DNA of 57,604 nucleotides from Myxococcus xanthus (GTDB lineage: Bacteria > Myxococcota > Myxococcia > Myxococcales > Myxococcaceae). Below are positions 8,482 through 17,500 of the stretch, piece after piece (the first letter of the stretch is position 1; each line of letters opens with the position of its first letter). The notes beneath the pieces are model-generated. The model made no database searches. It was not told the DNA's origin and saw only the letters and a list, made by a program, of their open reading frames with translations. The position numbers were made by a program, and so were the translations under genes. The stretch is from positions 1-57,604 of the forward strand of contig NZ_JABFNS010000047.1 in assembly GCF_013116825.1 (NCBI RefSeq). Reading direction: 5' to 3'.

Positions 8482-9563
8482 GCGAGCCGGCGACATCCCC
8501 GCGTGCACATGGCGGAGCGGGAGGCTTTCGCGCCTCGCGCGCGGTGATGTTGTTCGGGGGCTTCCTCGTGTTGGCGGTGGGCTGCCTGGCCGTGGCGGTG
8601 CGCTTCGGTGAGCAGTCCATCTCCCTCACCGCCGCGCTGACGGAGCCCACGTCCACGGACGCCGTCATCTTCTGGTCGCTGCGGCTGCCGCGCGCGCTGC
8701 TGGGGGCCATCGTGGGCGCGGGGCTGGCGGCCTCGGGCGCCACGCTCCAGGGGCTCTTGCGCAATCCGCTGGCGGACCCGTTCGTGCTCGGCGTGTCCGG
8801 CGGGGCGGCGATGGGGGCGACGCTGGCGCTCGCGGTGGGGCTCGCCACCGTGGGCGAAGTGACACCGGGCCTGGGCGGCGCCATGGCGCGTCTGTCCGCG
8901 CCCGCGCTCTTCTCCTTCCTGGGCGCGGGGGCCGCCATCCTCTTCGTCCTCTCCGCCAGCCGGGGCTCCGCGTCGCGCGCGCCCTACGCCGCGCTGCTCA
9001 CCGGCGTGGTGTTCAACGCGTTCGCCTCCGCGGCCATCACCCTGGTGAAGACGCTGTCCGCCCCCGACCGGCTGGGGGAAATCCTCTACTGGCTCGCCGG
9101 AGCGCTGGGGTACGAGCGCGGCGGCACGCTGCTGCTCTCCGCGCTGCTTCAGGCCGGCGCGATTGGCGTCATGTGGGTGCTCTCCGCTCGGTTGAACCTG
9201 TTGTCGCTGGGGGACGATGACGCGGCGTCCTTGGGGGTTCCGGTGGCGGCGACGCGCCGCTGGTTGTTGCTGGCCGCCAGCGCGAGCGTCGCGGGCGCGG
9301 TGGCGCTCACGGGGTTGATTGGCTTCGTGGGCCTCATCGTGCCGCACCTGCTGCGGCTGGCCTTCGGGCCGGACCAGCGGCTGCTGGTGCCACTGTCGGC
9401 GCTGGGCGGCGCGGCCTTCCTGGTCCTGTCGGATTTGCTGGCGCGGCTGGCCTTCCCCTTGTTCGGGGCCGAGCCTCCCGTGGGTGTCGTCACCGCGCTG
9501 CTGGGAGGCCCGCTGTTCCTCGCGCTGCTGCGGCGGAGGGTGCGTCTGGGGACCAGTCATTGA
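8478..9563 (+). CDS. btuC: Cobalamin ABC transporter permease BtuC (FecCD family)
   Basis: 361 residues from GTG 8478, overlapping the btuF stop by four bases. The family signatures LRLPRALLGAIVGAGLAASG, LQGLLRNPLADPFVLGVSGG and FIGLIVPHLLR-like GFVGLIVPHLLRLAFG are all present, with about ten hydrophobic segments. FecCD permeases form a homodimer that carries the corrinoid across the inner membrane with an ATPase. The ATPase is not next in the operon but encoded at 18178. The TGA stop (9561-9563) lies inside the -35 box of the next promoter. Confidence 0.93.
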   Translation: MSEPATSPRAHGGAGGFRASRAVMLFGGFLVLAVGCLAVAVRFGEQSISLTAALTEPTSTDAVIFWSLRLPRALLGAIVGAGLAASGATLQGLLRNPLADPFVLGVSGGAAMGATLALAVGLATVGEVTPGLGGAMARLSAPALFSFLGAGAAILFVLSASRGSASRAPYAALLTGVVFNAFASAAITLVKTLSAPDRLGEILYWLAGALGYERGGTLLLSALLQAGAIGVMWVLSARLNLLSLGDDDAASLGVPVAATRRWLLLAASASVAGAVALTGLIGFVGLIVPHLLRLAFGPDQRLLVPLSALGGAAFLVLSDLLARLAFPLFGAEPPVGVVTALLGGPLFLALLRRRVRLGTSH

Positions 9564-9588
9564 CAATGGCTTGCACCCGCCATATCCC
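9560..9588 (+). promoter_or_regulatory. Sigma70-like promoter of the second cobalamin riboswitch
   Basis: A perfect TTGACA (9560-9565), which includes the btuC stop codon, lies 17 bases from TATCCC (9583-9588). A start about 7 bases downstream would coincide with the riboswitch 5' end. The -10 box is weak. The arrangement means the second operon has its own promoter, in addition to any readthrough from btuC. Confidence 0.5.
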
Positions 9589-9596
9589 CGCCCGCG

Positions 9597-9784
9597 TCCT
9601 CGGTGTCGCCGTGGAGCCACGGTGACTCAAGGGAACCCGGTGTGAATCCGGGACTGCCCCGCAGCGGTGAGCAGGAACGAACGCCGTCACGTGAAGCACT
9701 GGCCCGAAGCGGGCTGGGAAGCGACGGCAAGTAGGTGGGTGCTCCGTGCACCCGCGCCTGCGAGTCCGAAAACCTGCCGAAGAC
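9597..9784 (+). promoter_or_regulatory. Second cobalamin riboswitch
   Basis: The aptamer is clear: CAAGGGAACCCGGTGTGAATC (9628-9648 region), then GGGACTGCCCCGCAGCGGTGA (9650-9670), then GCGAGTCCGAAAACCTGCC (about 9760-9778). Short P1 pairing is possible between TCGG (9600-9603) and CCGA (9777-9780). Downstream, CCGTGCC-CCT-GGCACGG (9785-9801) forms a stable hairpin and another GC-rich stem follows near 9811-9830; neither is followed by a T run. A leader of about 140 bases without a gene precedes the start at 9939. B12 should repress the three genes that follow. Confidence 0.95.
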
Positions 9785-9938
9785 CCGTGCCCCTGGCACG
9801 GACATCACCGAGGCCTCCGAGGGGAGGCGGCGGGGGCGGTGCTGTCCGGCGCGAAAGGTCCGCCGGGGCTCTGCCTTCGGCCGTGTCCTCCTGGAAGCCC
9901 ATTCGCCCGTGGGGGCGGAAGAGGGAGCGAGGACGCCG

Positions 9939-11300
9939 ATGAAGTACGCCGATGTGAAGCGCGCAGGAGCCCGCACGAAGTCCCTGATGTTCGCCACGGC
10001 CAGTCTGGTGCTGGCGGTTGCCACCACGGGCTGTGGCTCCGAATGCGTGGATGTCTACGACTGCCGCAACGAGAACGGCCCTGCCCCCGCGGGCCAGGAG
10101 TGGACGTGCGCCTCGGAGAAGTGTGAGACGCGGCCCATTCAGCAGCTCCCCGGGGAAGACGCGGGCACGGAGCCGGACGCGGGCACGGAGCCGGACGCGG
10201 GCACGGAGCCGGACGCGGGCACGGAGCCGGACGCGGGCACGGAGCCCGACGCGGGGACGGAGCCGGATGCGGGCACGGAGCCGGACGCGGGCACGGAGTA
10301 CACGTGTGAGACGGCGCCGTACGACCCGGTGCTCGGCACGCTTCAGCTCCAGGCGGGCTTCGAGACCGCGGGCTCCGCGCCCATGCCGGATGACGTGCTG
10401 GCGGTGGCCGTCACGCCGGGCCCCACGTACGCGGTCTATGCCGTGCAAGGGGGGACGAGCGCGGACGTCTATTCGCTGGGCGTCTGGCCGGACCTGACGC
10501 CTTCCGCGTCGCCGCTGTTCAACGTCCTGGCGCCCGAGGACCGTGGGGCCACGTCGGGCATCTTCCCCAACCACTTCCTCGTGCATGGCGCCGAGCGGCT
10601 GCTGGCCGGCTACACGAAGTCGGGTGGCGCGGGCACGGTCTCGCTCTACGACATCGTCACCCCTGACAACTCGAGCTACGTCAACTCGCCGGGCAACATG
10701 AGCGTCGCCGCGTTCACGTCGGGCACGACGTCCGCCTTCCTCATCAACAGCATGGGGCTGTCCGCCATCAACGGCTTCGGCATCTATGCGCTGGTGACCT
10801 CCGCGGAGCCCATGGCCTCCGTGAAGGTGGCTGACTTCCCGGAGACCGCCGGCGGAAATGGCTTCAGTGCCGTGGCGAACAACGGCGTCGCCGTGCTCGG
10901 TTTCGTCGTTCCGCCGGACTACGCCAACGTGGTCTACGCGGTGGCGCCCTCCGTCGTGAGCGCGGCGCTCTCCTCCAACACGCCGTTCGCATTGGATGCG
11001 CAGCCCCAGATTGACGTGGGCAGCGACTTCAACGCGGCCTCCGCCTTCGGTGACGGCGTCGTCGTCAAGCGGGGCGCCTACGATGGCACCTGGCAGTTCA
11101 TCACCACCGACGTGTCCCGCTACGCCCTCTCCGCGGACGCGACCCCGGGTGAGGTCGTCATTGGCGAGCGCACGCCGGTGCTGACGCTCGTGGACCAGTG
11201 CACCTCCGTGACGCAGCTGACCCACCTGGGCTCGGACCTGCTGGTGGGTGTCGAGGACGTGAACGGCGAGCGGCTGGTCCGCATCCGGGCCGTGCCATGA
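9939..11300 (+). CDS. Riboswitch-controlled propeller-like surface lipoprotein with (DAGTEP)n linker
   Basis: 453 residues. ATG 9939 has GAGGGAGCGAGG upstream; the frame stays open to 9735 but overlaps the riboswitch. The signal peptide MFATASLVLAVATTGC ends in lipobox TTGC at about residue 30. A short Cys-containing segment leads to eight copies of DAGTEP (residues 74-121), a flexible acidic linker. The rest (about 122-453) is rich in repeats such as DDVLAVAVTPGPTYAVYAV, GIFPNHFLVHGAERLLAGYT and TQLTHLGSDLLVGVED, suggesting a beta-propeller or similar all-beta domain held away from the membrane. It may bind corrinoid; evidence is the riboswitch and the neighbouring genes, not a known family. 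Its stop overlaps the next start (ATGA). Confidence 0.75.
   Translation: MKYADVKRAGARTKSLMFATASLVLAVATTGCGSECVDVYDCRNENGPAPAGQEWTCASEKCETRPIQQLPGEDAGTEPDAGTEPDAGTEPDAGTEPDAGTEPDAGTEPDAGTEPDAGTEYTCETAPYDPVLGTLQLQAGFETAGSAPMPDDVLAVAVTPGPTYAVYAVQGGTSADVYSLGVWPDLTPSASPLFNVLAPEDRGATSGIFPNHFLVHGAERLLAGYTKSGGAGTVSLYDIVTPDNSSYVNSPGNMSVAAFTSGTTSAFLINSMGLSAINGFGIYALVTSAEPMASVKVADFPETAGGNGFSAVANNGVAVLGFVVPPDYANVVYAVAPSVVSAALSSNTPFALDAQPQIDVGSDFNAASAFGDGVVVKRGAYDGTWQFITTDVSRYALSADATPGEVVIGERTPVLTLVDQCTSVTQLTHLGSDLLVGVEDVNGERLVRIRAVP
10158..10301 (+). repeat. Eight tandem 18-bp repeats encoding DAGTEP
   Basis: The unit GACGCGGGCACGGAGCCG is repeated eight times in register, with only a few third-position differences (for example GATGCG near 10266 and GAGCCC near 10242). 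It is a coding repeat inside the lipoprotein gene, so copy number changes keep the frame and would only change linker length. Confidence 0.95.
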
Positions 11301-12061
11301 GCCATCACCGCCTCCACCGCTTTGTCTGGGGCACGGCGCTCGCCGTGCTCCTGGGCACCGCCGCATGCGGTGACGATTCTTCCAGCGTCGGCGAAGACGC
11401 GGGAACGGACCCGGTGCGGGACGACGCAGGACAGCCGGATGGCTCCACACCGCTGGAGCCCGATGCCGGACTTCCGCCCGAGAATCCATACGCGGACGAG
11501 GTCGTCCTCTTCGAGCCCGGCGACTTCGCGGGCTTCGGGCAGGACCGCTTCCCGGATGTCGTGCTGGGGCCCCCGTCGGGGCTGGGGCCGGACAACGGCT
11601 CGCTGGACGTGCTCTCGCTGGGCCGGGGCGGCAGAATCGAGCTGCGTTTCACCGACATCGCCGTGGTGGATGGGCCGGGCGTGGACCTGCTCGTGTTCGA
11701 GAACGCCTTCCTCGTCGCGGGCGGAGCGGCCACGCACTCCGAGCGGGGCATCGTCTCCGTCAGCGACGACGGCGTCACCTGGCACGAATTCCCCTGTGCC
11801 ACCACGGACGCCGCGGGCGGCTACCCGGGGTGCGCGGGCGTCGCCACCGTCCAGGCCAATCCGGCCAACGGCGTCAGCGCCACGGACCCCGCGGTTGCGG
11901 GCGGTGACGGGTTCGACCTGGCGACGGTGGGCCTGAGCCGCGCGCGGTATGTGCGCATCGTCGACGCAGGCAACAACCGCTACGGCGGCACCTCCGGGGG
12001 CTTCGACCTGGACGCCGTCGCGGTGGTGAACGGTGTGTCGCTTCGGAGCGGCACCCCGTGA
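11297..12061 (+). CDS. Surface lipoprotein of a 'cell surface protein' family, possibly BtuH-like role
   Basis: 254 residues from ATG 11297, overlapping the preceding stop. The lipobox is GTAAC (about residue 24), followed by an Asp/Pro-rich linker with DAG motifs like those of the previous gene. The globular part contains VVDGPGVDLLVFENAF, GIVSVSDDGVTWHEFPC, GYPGCAGVATV, DGFDLATVGLSRARYVRIVD and GGFDLDAVAVVNG, a conserved set I recognise from secreted 'cell surface proteins' often found beside TonB receptors. It probably adopts a jelly-roll-like beta fold and may bind ligand at the surface. The link to B12 comes from the riboswitch operon. GTGA overlap couples it to the Rieske gene. Confidence 0.78.
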   Translation: MSHHRLHRFVWGTALAVLLGTAACGDDSSSVGEDAGTDPVRDDAGQPDGSTPLEPDAGLPPENPYADEVVLFEPGDFAGFGQDRFPDVVLGPPSGLGPDNGSLDVLSLGRGGRIELRFTDIAVVDGPGVDLLVFENAFLVAGGAATHSERGIVSVSDDGVTWHEFPCATTDAAGGYPGCAGVATVQANPANGVSATDPAVAGGDGFDLATVGLSRARYVRIVDAGNNRYGGTSGGFDLDAVAVVNGVSLRSGTP

Positions 12062-12597
12062 CGCGGCTCCCGCCACGGCCATGTCCCCTGTCCATGACGG
12101 GGGAGGTGGACCGCCGCGCCGCGCTCGGCACGCTGCTCAAGGGCACCTGTGCCCTGGCGGCGTTCGGGGCGGGGTGTGGTGACGGGTGGCGGGAAGCCGT
12201 GGTGCTCGACCCTCCCGATGCGGGAGGGCCGGGCCCGTCTTGTGCGCCGCCGGTGCCGTCGGGCCCGCCCGGCGAGGGCTGGGTGGAGGTCTCCCTGGTG
12301 GATTACCCCGCGCTGGAGGTCCCCGGCGGCGCCGCGGAGGTCCGCATTCCCCAGGCGCTGCTGGACGTGGTGGTGGTCCACACCTCACCTGGTTGCTACG
12401 CGGCGCTCTGGCGCATCTGCACGCACGGTGATTGCGCCGTGGACTGGGTGCCGGCCGACGGCGTCATGGAGTGCCCCTGTCATGGCTCCCGCTTCACCCA
12501 GGAGGGGCAGGTGCTCAATGGCCCGGCGACTCGACCGCTCGCGGCCTTCCCCGTGGTGAGACAGGGCGCGTCCCTGTTCATCCACCGGCCCCGCTGA
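12058..12597 (+). CDS. Rieske [2Fe-2S] lipoprotein in the cobalamin-controlled operon
   Basis: 179 residues from GTG 12058. The N-terminus has a twin-arginine-like DRRAALGTLLKGTCALAAFGAGC with a possible lipobox (GAGC). The Rieske ligands are intact: C121-T-H123 and C139-P-C141-H142. C126 and C141 match the extra disulphide pair of high-potential Rieske proteins (CTHGDC, CPCHGSRF). No oxygenase or cytochrome domain is attached, so this is a single-domain electron carrier, likely outside the cytoplasm. A redox role in handling Co(III) corrinoids is possible but speculative. It is the last gene before a 142-base gap, where I see no clear terminator. Confidence 0.88.
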   Translation: MTRLPPRPCPLSMTGEVDRRAALGTLLKGTCALAAFGAGCGDGWREAVVLDPPDAGGPGPSCAPPVPSGPPGEGWVEVSLVDYPALEVPGGAAEVRIPQALLDVVVVHTSPGCYAALWRICTHGDCAVDWVPADGVMECPCHGSRFTQEGQVLNGPATRPLAAFPVVRQGASLFIHRPR

Positions 12598-12739
12598 GCA
12601 ATCGTTCGGACATTCGCACCGCAGGTGAAATGACGCGGTGCGGAGAGACGTGTCGTGGCGCTGGGTTGCGGGATACCCGCACTGAGTCCGTGTCTCCTTC
12701 TCTCAACAGGCGGGAGAGTCGTGTAATGTCGGGCATTCG

Positions 12740-14425
12740 ATGTGGCAGATCATCATCAACGGGCCCGGCTACTTCGACACGTCGTACGATCTGCCTGAGG
12801 GCGTGACGAGCCTCGGCCGCGCGGACGAGAACGATATCGTCCTGGGCGGCGATCTCGTCTCACGCCGGCATGCGCGGCTGTTCGTCGACGGTGACGTGCT
12901 GCGAATCGAAGATCTGGGCAGTCGCAACGGCAGCCGCATCAACGGCACGCCCTTGCAGGGCTCTCGGCAACTCGTCGCCGGAGACTCGGTGGCGCTGGGC
13001 GAGAACGTCCTCACCGTGCGCCAGCCCAACACCGTGGAGAACGCGGCCACGGAGATGGTGGACCTGGGCGCGGGCGGCGTCGTGCGCTTCGGCCACGGCC
13101 AGGACGTGGGCCCCTCCGTCCTGCTGGCGAAGAACGTTCGCGACGCGGAGGTGCTGCGGCTCCTGGACAACGTGGGCCCGGTCTCCTTCGACGACAGCTT
13201 CTCCGCGTCCGCGCCGCTGCCCGCCGCGAGCCCGCGCGTGGGGCAGGAGACGCTGGTGTTGTTGTTCCGCACCGCGGAGGCGCTCTCGTCGGCCGACACG
13301 CTGTCGTCGTTCCTGGACGCCACCATGGACCGGCTGCTGGAGGTCACGGACGCGACCACGGCGGTGGTGCTGCTCAAGCACGCCACGGGCGCCCTGGTGC
13401 CCGCCGCCGTGCGCCACCGCGGCCGGCTGGCCAAGGGCGAGGTGCCCGTCTCGGATGCCATCGTCGAGGAGGCCCTGCGCCAGGGCCGCGCGCTCGCCGT
13501 GGGCGACGTGCGCGATGATCGCCGCTTCGCGGGCCGGGAGAGCGTCATCCTCTACGGCGTGGACCGGGTGCTGTGCATCCCCATCGGCACCGAGCCGCCC
13601 TACGCGGGGGTGCTCTACGTCAACCTGTCGGCCAAGGGCGACGCCAGCGTGGAGTCGATGCTGGATACCTGCACCGCGGTGGCGCATCTGGTGGCCACGG
13701 GCGTGCAGAAGTTCTCCCCGCGCGAGGGCAGTCCCGCGGCGGACAGGCTGCGGCGCGACCTGGAGCGCTTCCACCCGCCGGAAGTGGCCGAGCGCCGCGC
13801 CGCCGAGGCCCAGAAGCAGGGCGGCAAGCTGCCCGGCCTGGAGGAGCGCAACCTCACCATCCTGCACGCGGAGCTCGTGGGCTTCTCCGTGTTGTGCATG
13901 CGCATCGGCGCCGCGCGCGCCACGCAGATGCTCAACGACTTTCACGCGCGGATGAGCGGCATCGTCTTCAGCTTCGAGGCCACCGTGGAGGGCTTCCGGG
14001 GCGAATCCCTGCGCGCCCTCTTCGGCGTTCCCTACGCGAAGGGCGAGGACTCGATCCGAGCCGTCCGGGCCGCCTTGGCGCTGCGCTCCGAGTGGGAGCG
14101 GTCCATGGCGCGCCGGCCCCTGGACGAGCGCTGCGAGCTGCGAATCGCCCTGCACAGCACCCGCGCCCTGGTGGGGATGATCGGCACCGAGGTGCGCCCG
14201 GACTACACCGTGGTGGGGGACGGCGTCGGGATTGCGGGGTGGCTTGCCGGTACCGCCAGCCCGGGCCAGGTGCTCATTACCGGCAAGGTCCTGGCCACCG
14301 TGGGGGCACGCTTCGACGTGCAGCCGCTGGGCGAGCGCCTCATCCGCCCCCCGAAGGACAAGGTAGCGGCCTTCGAGGTGCTGGAAGAGGATGTAGGCCA
14401 GTTGACCAATCCCGGCTTCCGCTGA
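12740..14425 (+). CDS. FHA-GAF-class III cyclase-like protein with degenerate catalytic site
   Basis: 561 residues from ATG 12740. An intact FHA domain spans about 1-95 (SLGRADENDIVLG, LVSRRHARLF, DLGSRNGSRING). A GAF domain follows at about 165-320 (DTLSSFLDATMDRLLEVTDA, GVDRVLCIPIGT, GVLYVNL). Residues 370-550 resemble a class III nucleotidyl cyclase, but the metal-binding aspartates are replaced by Glu in HAELVGFS (about 375) and RGESLRALFG (about 420). The transition-state Asn/Arg are missing: YTVVGDGVGIAGWL replaces the usual NLAARL. It may be inactive or have altered activity and serve as a sensor. The kinase gene follows after 85 bases, so phosphothreonine-dependent pairing with it is plausible. 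Confidence 0.82.
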   Translation: MWQIIINGPGYFDTSYDLPEGVTSLGRADENDIVLGGDLVSRRHARLFVDGDVLRIEDLGSRNGSRINGTPLQGSRQLVAGDSVALGENVLTVRQPNTVENAATEMVDLGAGGVVRFGHGQDVGPSVLLAKNVRDAEVLRLLDNVGPVSFDDSFSASAPLPAASPRVGQETLVLLFRTAEALSSADTLSSFLDATMDRLLEVTDATTAVVLLKHATGALVPAAVRHRGRLAKGEVPVSDAIVEEALRQGRALAVGDVRDDRRFAGRESVILYGVDRVLCIPIGTEPPYAGVLYVNLSAKGDASVESMLDTCTAVAHLVATGVQKFSPREGSPAADRLRRDLERFHPPEVAERRAAEAQKQGGKLPGLEERNLTILHAELVGFSVLCMRIGAARATQMLNDFHARMSGIVFSFEATVEGFRGESLRALFGVPYAKGEDSIRAVRAALALRSEWERSMARRPLDERCELRIALHSTRALVGMIGTEVRPDYTVVGDGVGIAGWLAGTASPGQVLITGKVLATVGARFDVQPLGERLIRPPKDKVAAFEVLEEDVGQLTNPGFR

Positions 14426-14510
14426 GGGGGGCGCGTCCGGTTGACGGGTTGCTGGGACGTACCGGGAAAGGGTTCAATACGGACCCCGTCGTGGTGAACC
14501 CCCGCACCGC

Positions 14511-17500
14511 ATGAACTCGTCAACCCAACCCGCCCGGTTGAGACCCTTCCGGCCCCAGCCCTTTGGCCGGTACACGCTCCTGTCCCAACTGGCGACGGGG
14601 GGCATGGGAGAGATCTACCTCGCGCGGTTGGAGGGGGCGCAGGGGTTCGAGAAGCTCTGCGTCATCAAGAAAATCCTCCCGCAGCTGGCCGCGGACACGG
14701 ACTTCGTCGAGCGCTTCGTGGGCGAGGCCCGCACCCTGGTCCGCCTGAGCCACGGCTCCATTGCCCAGGTGCTGGACATGGGCCTCCACGAGGACGAGGC
14801 CTACATGGCGCTCGAGCACGTGGACGGCAAGGACCTGCGCAAGGTGGCCGCGCGCGTGCGGGACCGGCAGATGCCGCTGCCGGTCACGTTCATCCTCTAC
14901 ACCATGGGCCGGGTGCTGGACGCGCTGGCCTATGCGCACCGCAAGAAGGACGACGACGGGGAGGACCTGAAGCTCGTCCACCGGGACATCTCGCCGCAGA
15001 ACATCCTCATCTCCTACGAAGGGGAGGTGAAGGTCATCGACTTCGGGCTCGCCAAGAGCCGGCTGTCCGCCGCGAAGACGAACCCCAGCATCATCCTGGG
15101 CAAGTTCCTCTACATGTCGCCGGAGCAGGCGCGGCACCAGCCGGTGGACCGCCGCAGCGACCTGTACGCGGTGGGGCTCTGCCTCTACGAGCTCATCTGC
15201 GGGAAGAACCCGTTCGACGGGGTCCACCCGGGCGAGCTCATGTCCCTGGTGGCGAACCCGCGAATCGCGCCGCTGGACCAGGTGGAGCCGCTCACGCCGC
15301 CCGCGGTGACGGCGCTGGTGGCCAAGGCGCTGGCGGTGGACCCGTCGCAGCGCTTCCAGACGGCGGAGGAGTTCCGCGGGCGGCTCCAGGCCTGCCTGAT
15401 GGAGATTGACGCGAGCGCGGGCCCGGAGAGCGTCAGCCGCTTCATGCGCGAGCTGTTCTCGGCGGACTTCCAGTCCGAGCGGCGCCTCCTGGCGAGCCTC
15501 AAGGAGGTGCCGCGCCTGTCCACGGCGGAGGTCCGTGCGCTGGCCTCGATGCCGGATGATCCGCTGGCGCCGAAGACGGCGCACGCGATGCTGCCGGCGA
15601 AGACCATCCGCCTGGATGGCCCGGTGGAGCCGCTGTCGTTCTTCCCCACGCCCCGCAGCCGCGAGGGCGGTGGGCCCGTGACGGACGGTGAGACGCGCCC
15701 GGGTGTCCCGATGGACGAGTCCACCCGGCCCGGGTTCCCCATCGAGGCGCTGGAGGAAGAGGCTCGGGCGCGGGGCGTGCGCCAGGACACGGCGCCCTCG
15801 GTGGAGGTGGGGCCCGAGGCCTTCGTTCGCGGCGGCGGGGTGAGTCCTTCGTCTGCGCCGATTCCTCGCGCGCCCGCGCTGACGCGCGAGGTCCAGATGA
15901 CGGCGATGCCGCCCGAGGCGGTGCCGCCGGGGGTGGCCGCCGCGCGTGCGCTGCTCCCGTCGCACATGCGGCCGACCGAGCTGGCGATGCCGAGCCTGGG
16001 TGGGCCGTCTTCTCCCGGGGACGCGTCCGTTCAGGTGGAGTCGACGGCCGCGAAGGCCGAGTCGCTTCGGGGCAGGGCGTTCGAGGCGAGCCCGAGCGTG
16101 ATTGCCTCGGTGGGCGCGCCCACGCCCGCGGTGCCGCCGCGTGGGGTGCAGGGCTCGGTGAACTCGCGACCTCCTCCGCCAGGGGCCGAGCCGCGCGCGC
16201 CCGGAGCGGTGCTGCCGCGCAGCGGCGTGGTGGTGATGCCCGCGGTCAACGTGCCTGCTCCCGCGCCGTTGCCTCGCACGTCGGCGCTGGAGTCGATGCC
16301 GGCCGTTGAGGTCTCGGAGGGAGCTGCCGGAGACGAGTCCTCCGCCTCGGAGCGTGAGGGCGCGTTTGGGAGTGCGCCGCCGGACGCGGCGGCATTCAGT
16401 GAGCCGCATTCTTCTGGCCCCATGCCTCGAACGGCTTCGATGGTGATGGAGGCCGTCCAGCCGCCTCCGCCGGGCCCGACGCCGTCTCGCGCGACGTCCG
16501 CGGTGGGCTCGCCGGATGAGGTCGCGGCTTCACGCTCCACGTCGTCGGCGGGCATGCCCGCTGTGGGCGCGCAGGTGGGGGGGGCGACTCGCGCCATCTC
16601 CTCCGTGGAAGTCGCTGCGTTGGATGCGCGGGACGAGGCCTCTTCGGAGCCGGTGCCTTCCGTGGACACGTCCTCGGAGGGCGGGACGCCACCGCGCAGG
16701 GTGTCCTCGGCGGGGATGGCCGCGGTGTCGCCAGCCCAGGCTGACATGACGCCCTCGCGGGGCATGTCTTCGCTGGGGGCACCTCCACCTCCGAAGGGGG
16801 CAACGCCCTCGCGAGCCATCCCCAGCGCACCTGCATCGGGAGCGACGGCTTCCCGCTCCGCGCCCGTGGTGGACGCCACACCCGCCGATGGCGGGCAGGC
16901 CCTCTCTCCGGAGGACGAAGCCGAGGCCGCGCACGCGTCCGAGGCGGGCGTGTCCGAGGACGAAGCCGGCCTTTCTTCGACTGACGCGCAGTCACATGAA
17001 GGCGCCTCGCCGGAGCTGCCCGTGCTCTCCACCGAGGATGTGGGGCACGAGGAATCCGCGCCGAGCATCGCCGACGTCGACACGCATCCGCGCATCCACC
17101 GCCCGTCGCGAACCGAGCGCCACGACGACACCCAGCCCCGCGTCGCACATCACGCGGACACGGACCCTCGCGTCCCCCGTCCTGACGACACGCATCCGCG
17201 CGTGGTGCTGGACGCGGGCCTCTTCAAGGATGTGGATGGCTCCGAGGACGAGGAGCGGTCCGGCGTCTCCCGGCCCAGGCCTCGGCGGACCCGGCCATCT
17301 TCGCCGGGGATGGCACCGGCCAGCACCGCGCGCAGGACGGGTTCCGTCTCCGCCGTGCGTCCCACCGCGCCGGCCCCCGTCGTGACCGACGAAGAGGAGG
17401 ACGAGAGCGACGATGATGTCCGCGTCTCCCTCACGCCCAACGAGGAGACGCGGCGCACGACGATGCCCGTCCGCCCGGAGACGCGCTCGGCCGAGCGAAT

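Noticed and set aside
10158..10301. Tandem repeat considered as a CRISPR-like array
   Set aside because: The units are directly adjacent with no spacers and keep an open reading frame, so it is a coding repeat.
9687..11489. 600-residue open frame on the minus strand with RVRLRA-type repeats
   Set aside because: The repeats are the mirror of the DAGTEP coding repeat, and the frame runs through the second riboswitch. No start signal or domain supports it.
12656..12669. Possible sigma54 promoter (TGGCGCTGGGTTGC) before the FHA-GAF gene
   Set aside because: The GG and GC elements are one base too close (9 bases between them, not 10).
12740..14425. FHA-GAF-cyclase protein called an active adenylate cyclase
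   Set aside because: The residues needed for metal binding and for transition-state stabilisation are substituted, so catalytic activity is not claimed.
14520..16409. 629-residue open frame antisense to the large kinase gene
   Set aside because: It is Arg- and His-rich, without any domain, opposite an intact kinase domain.
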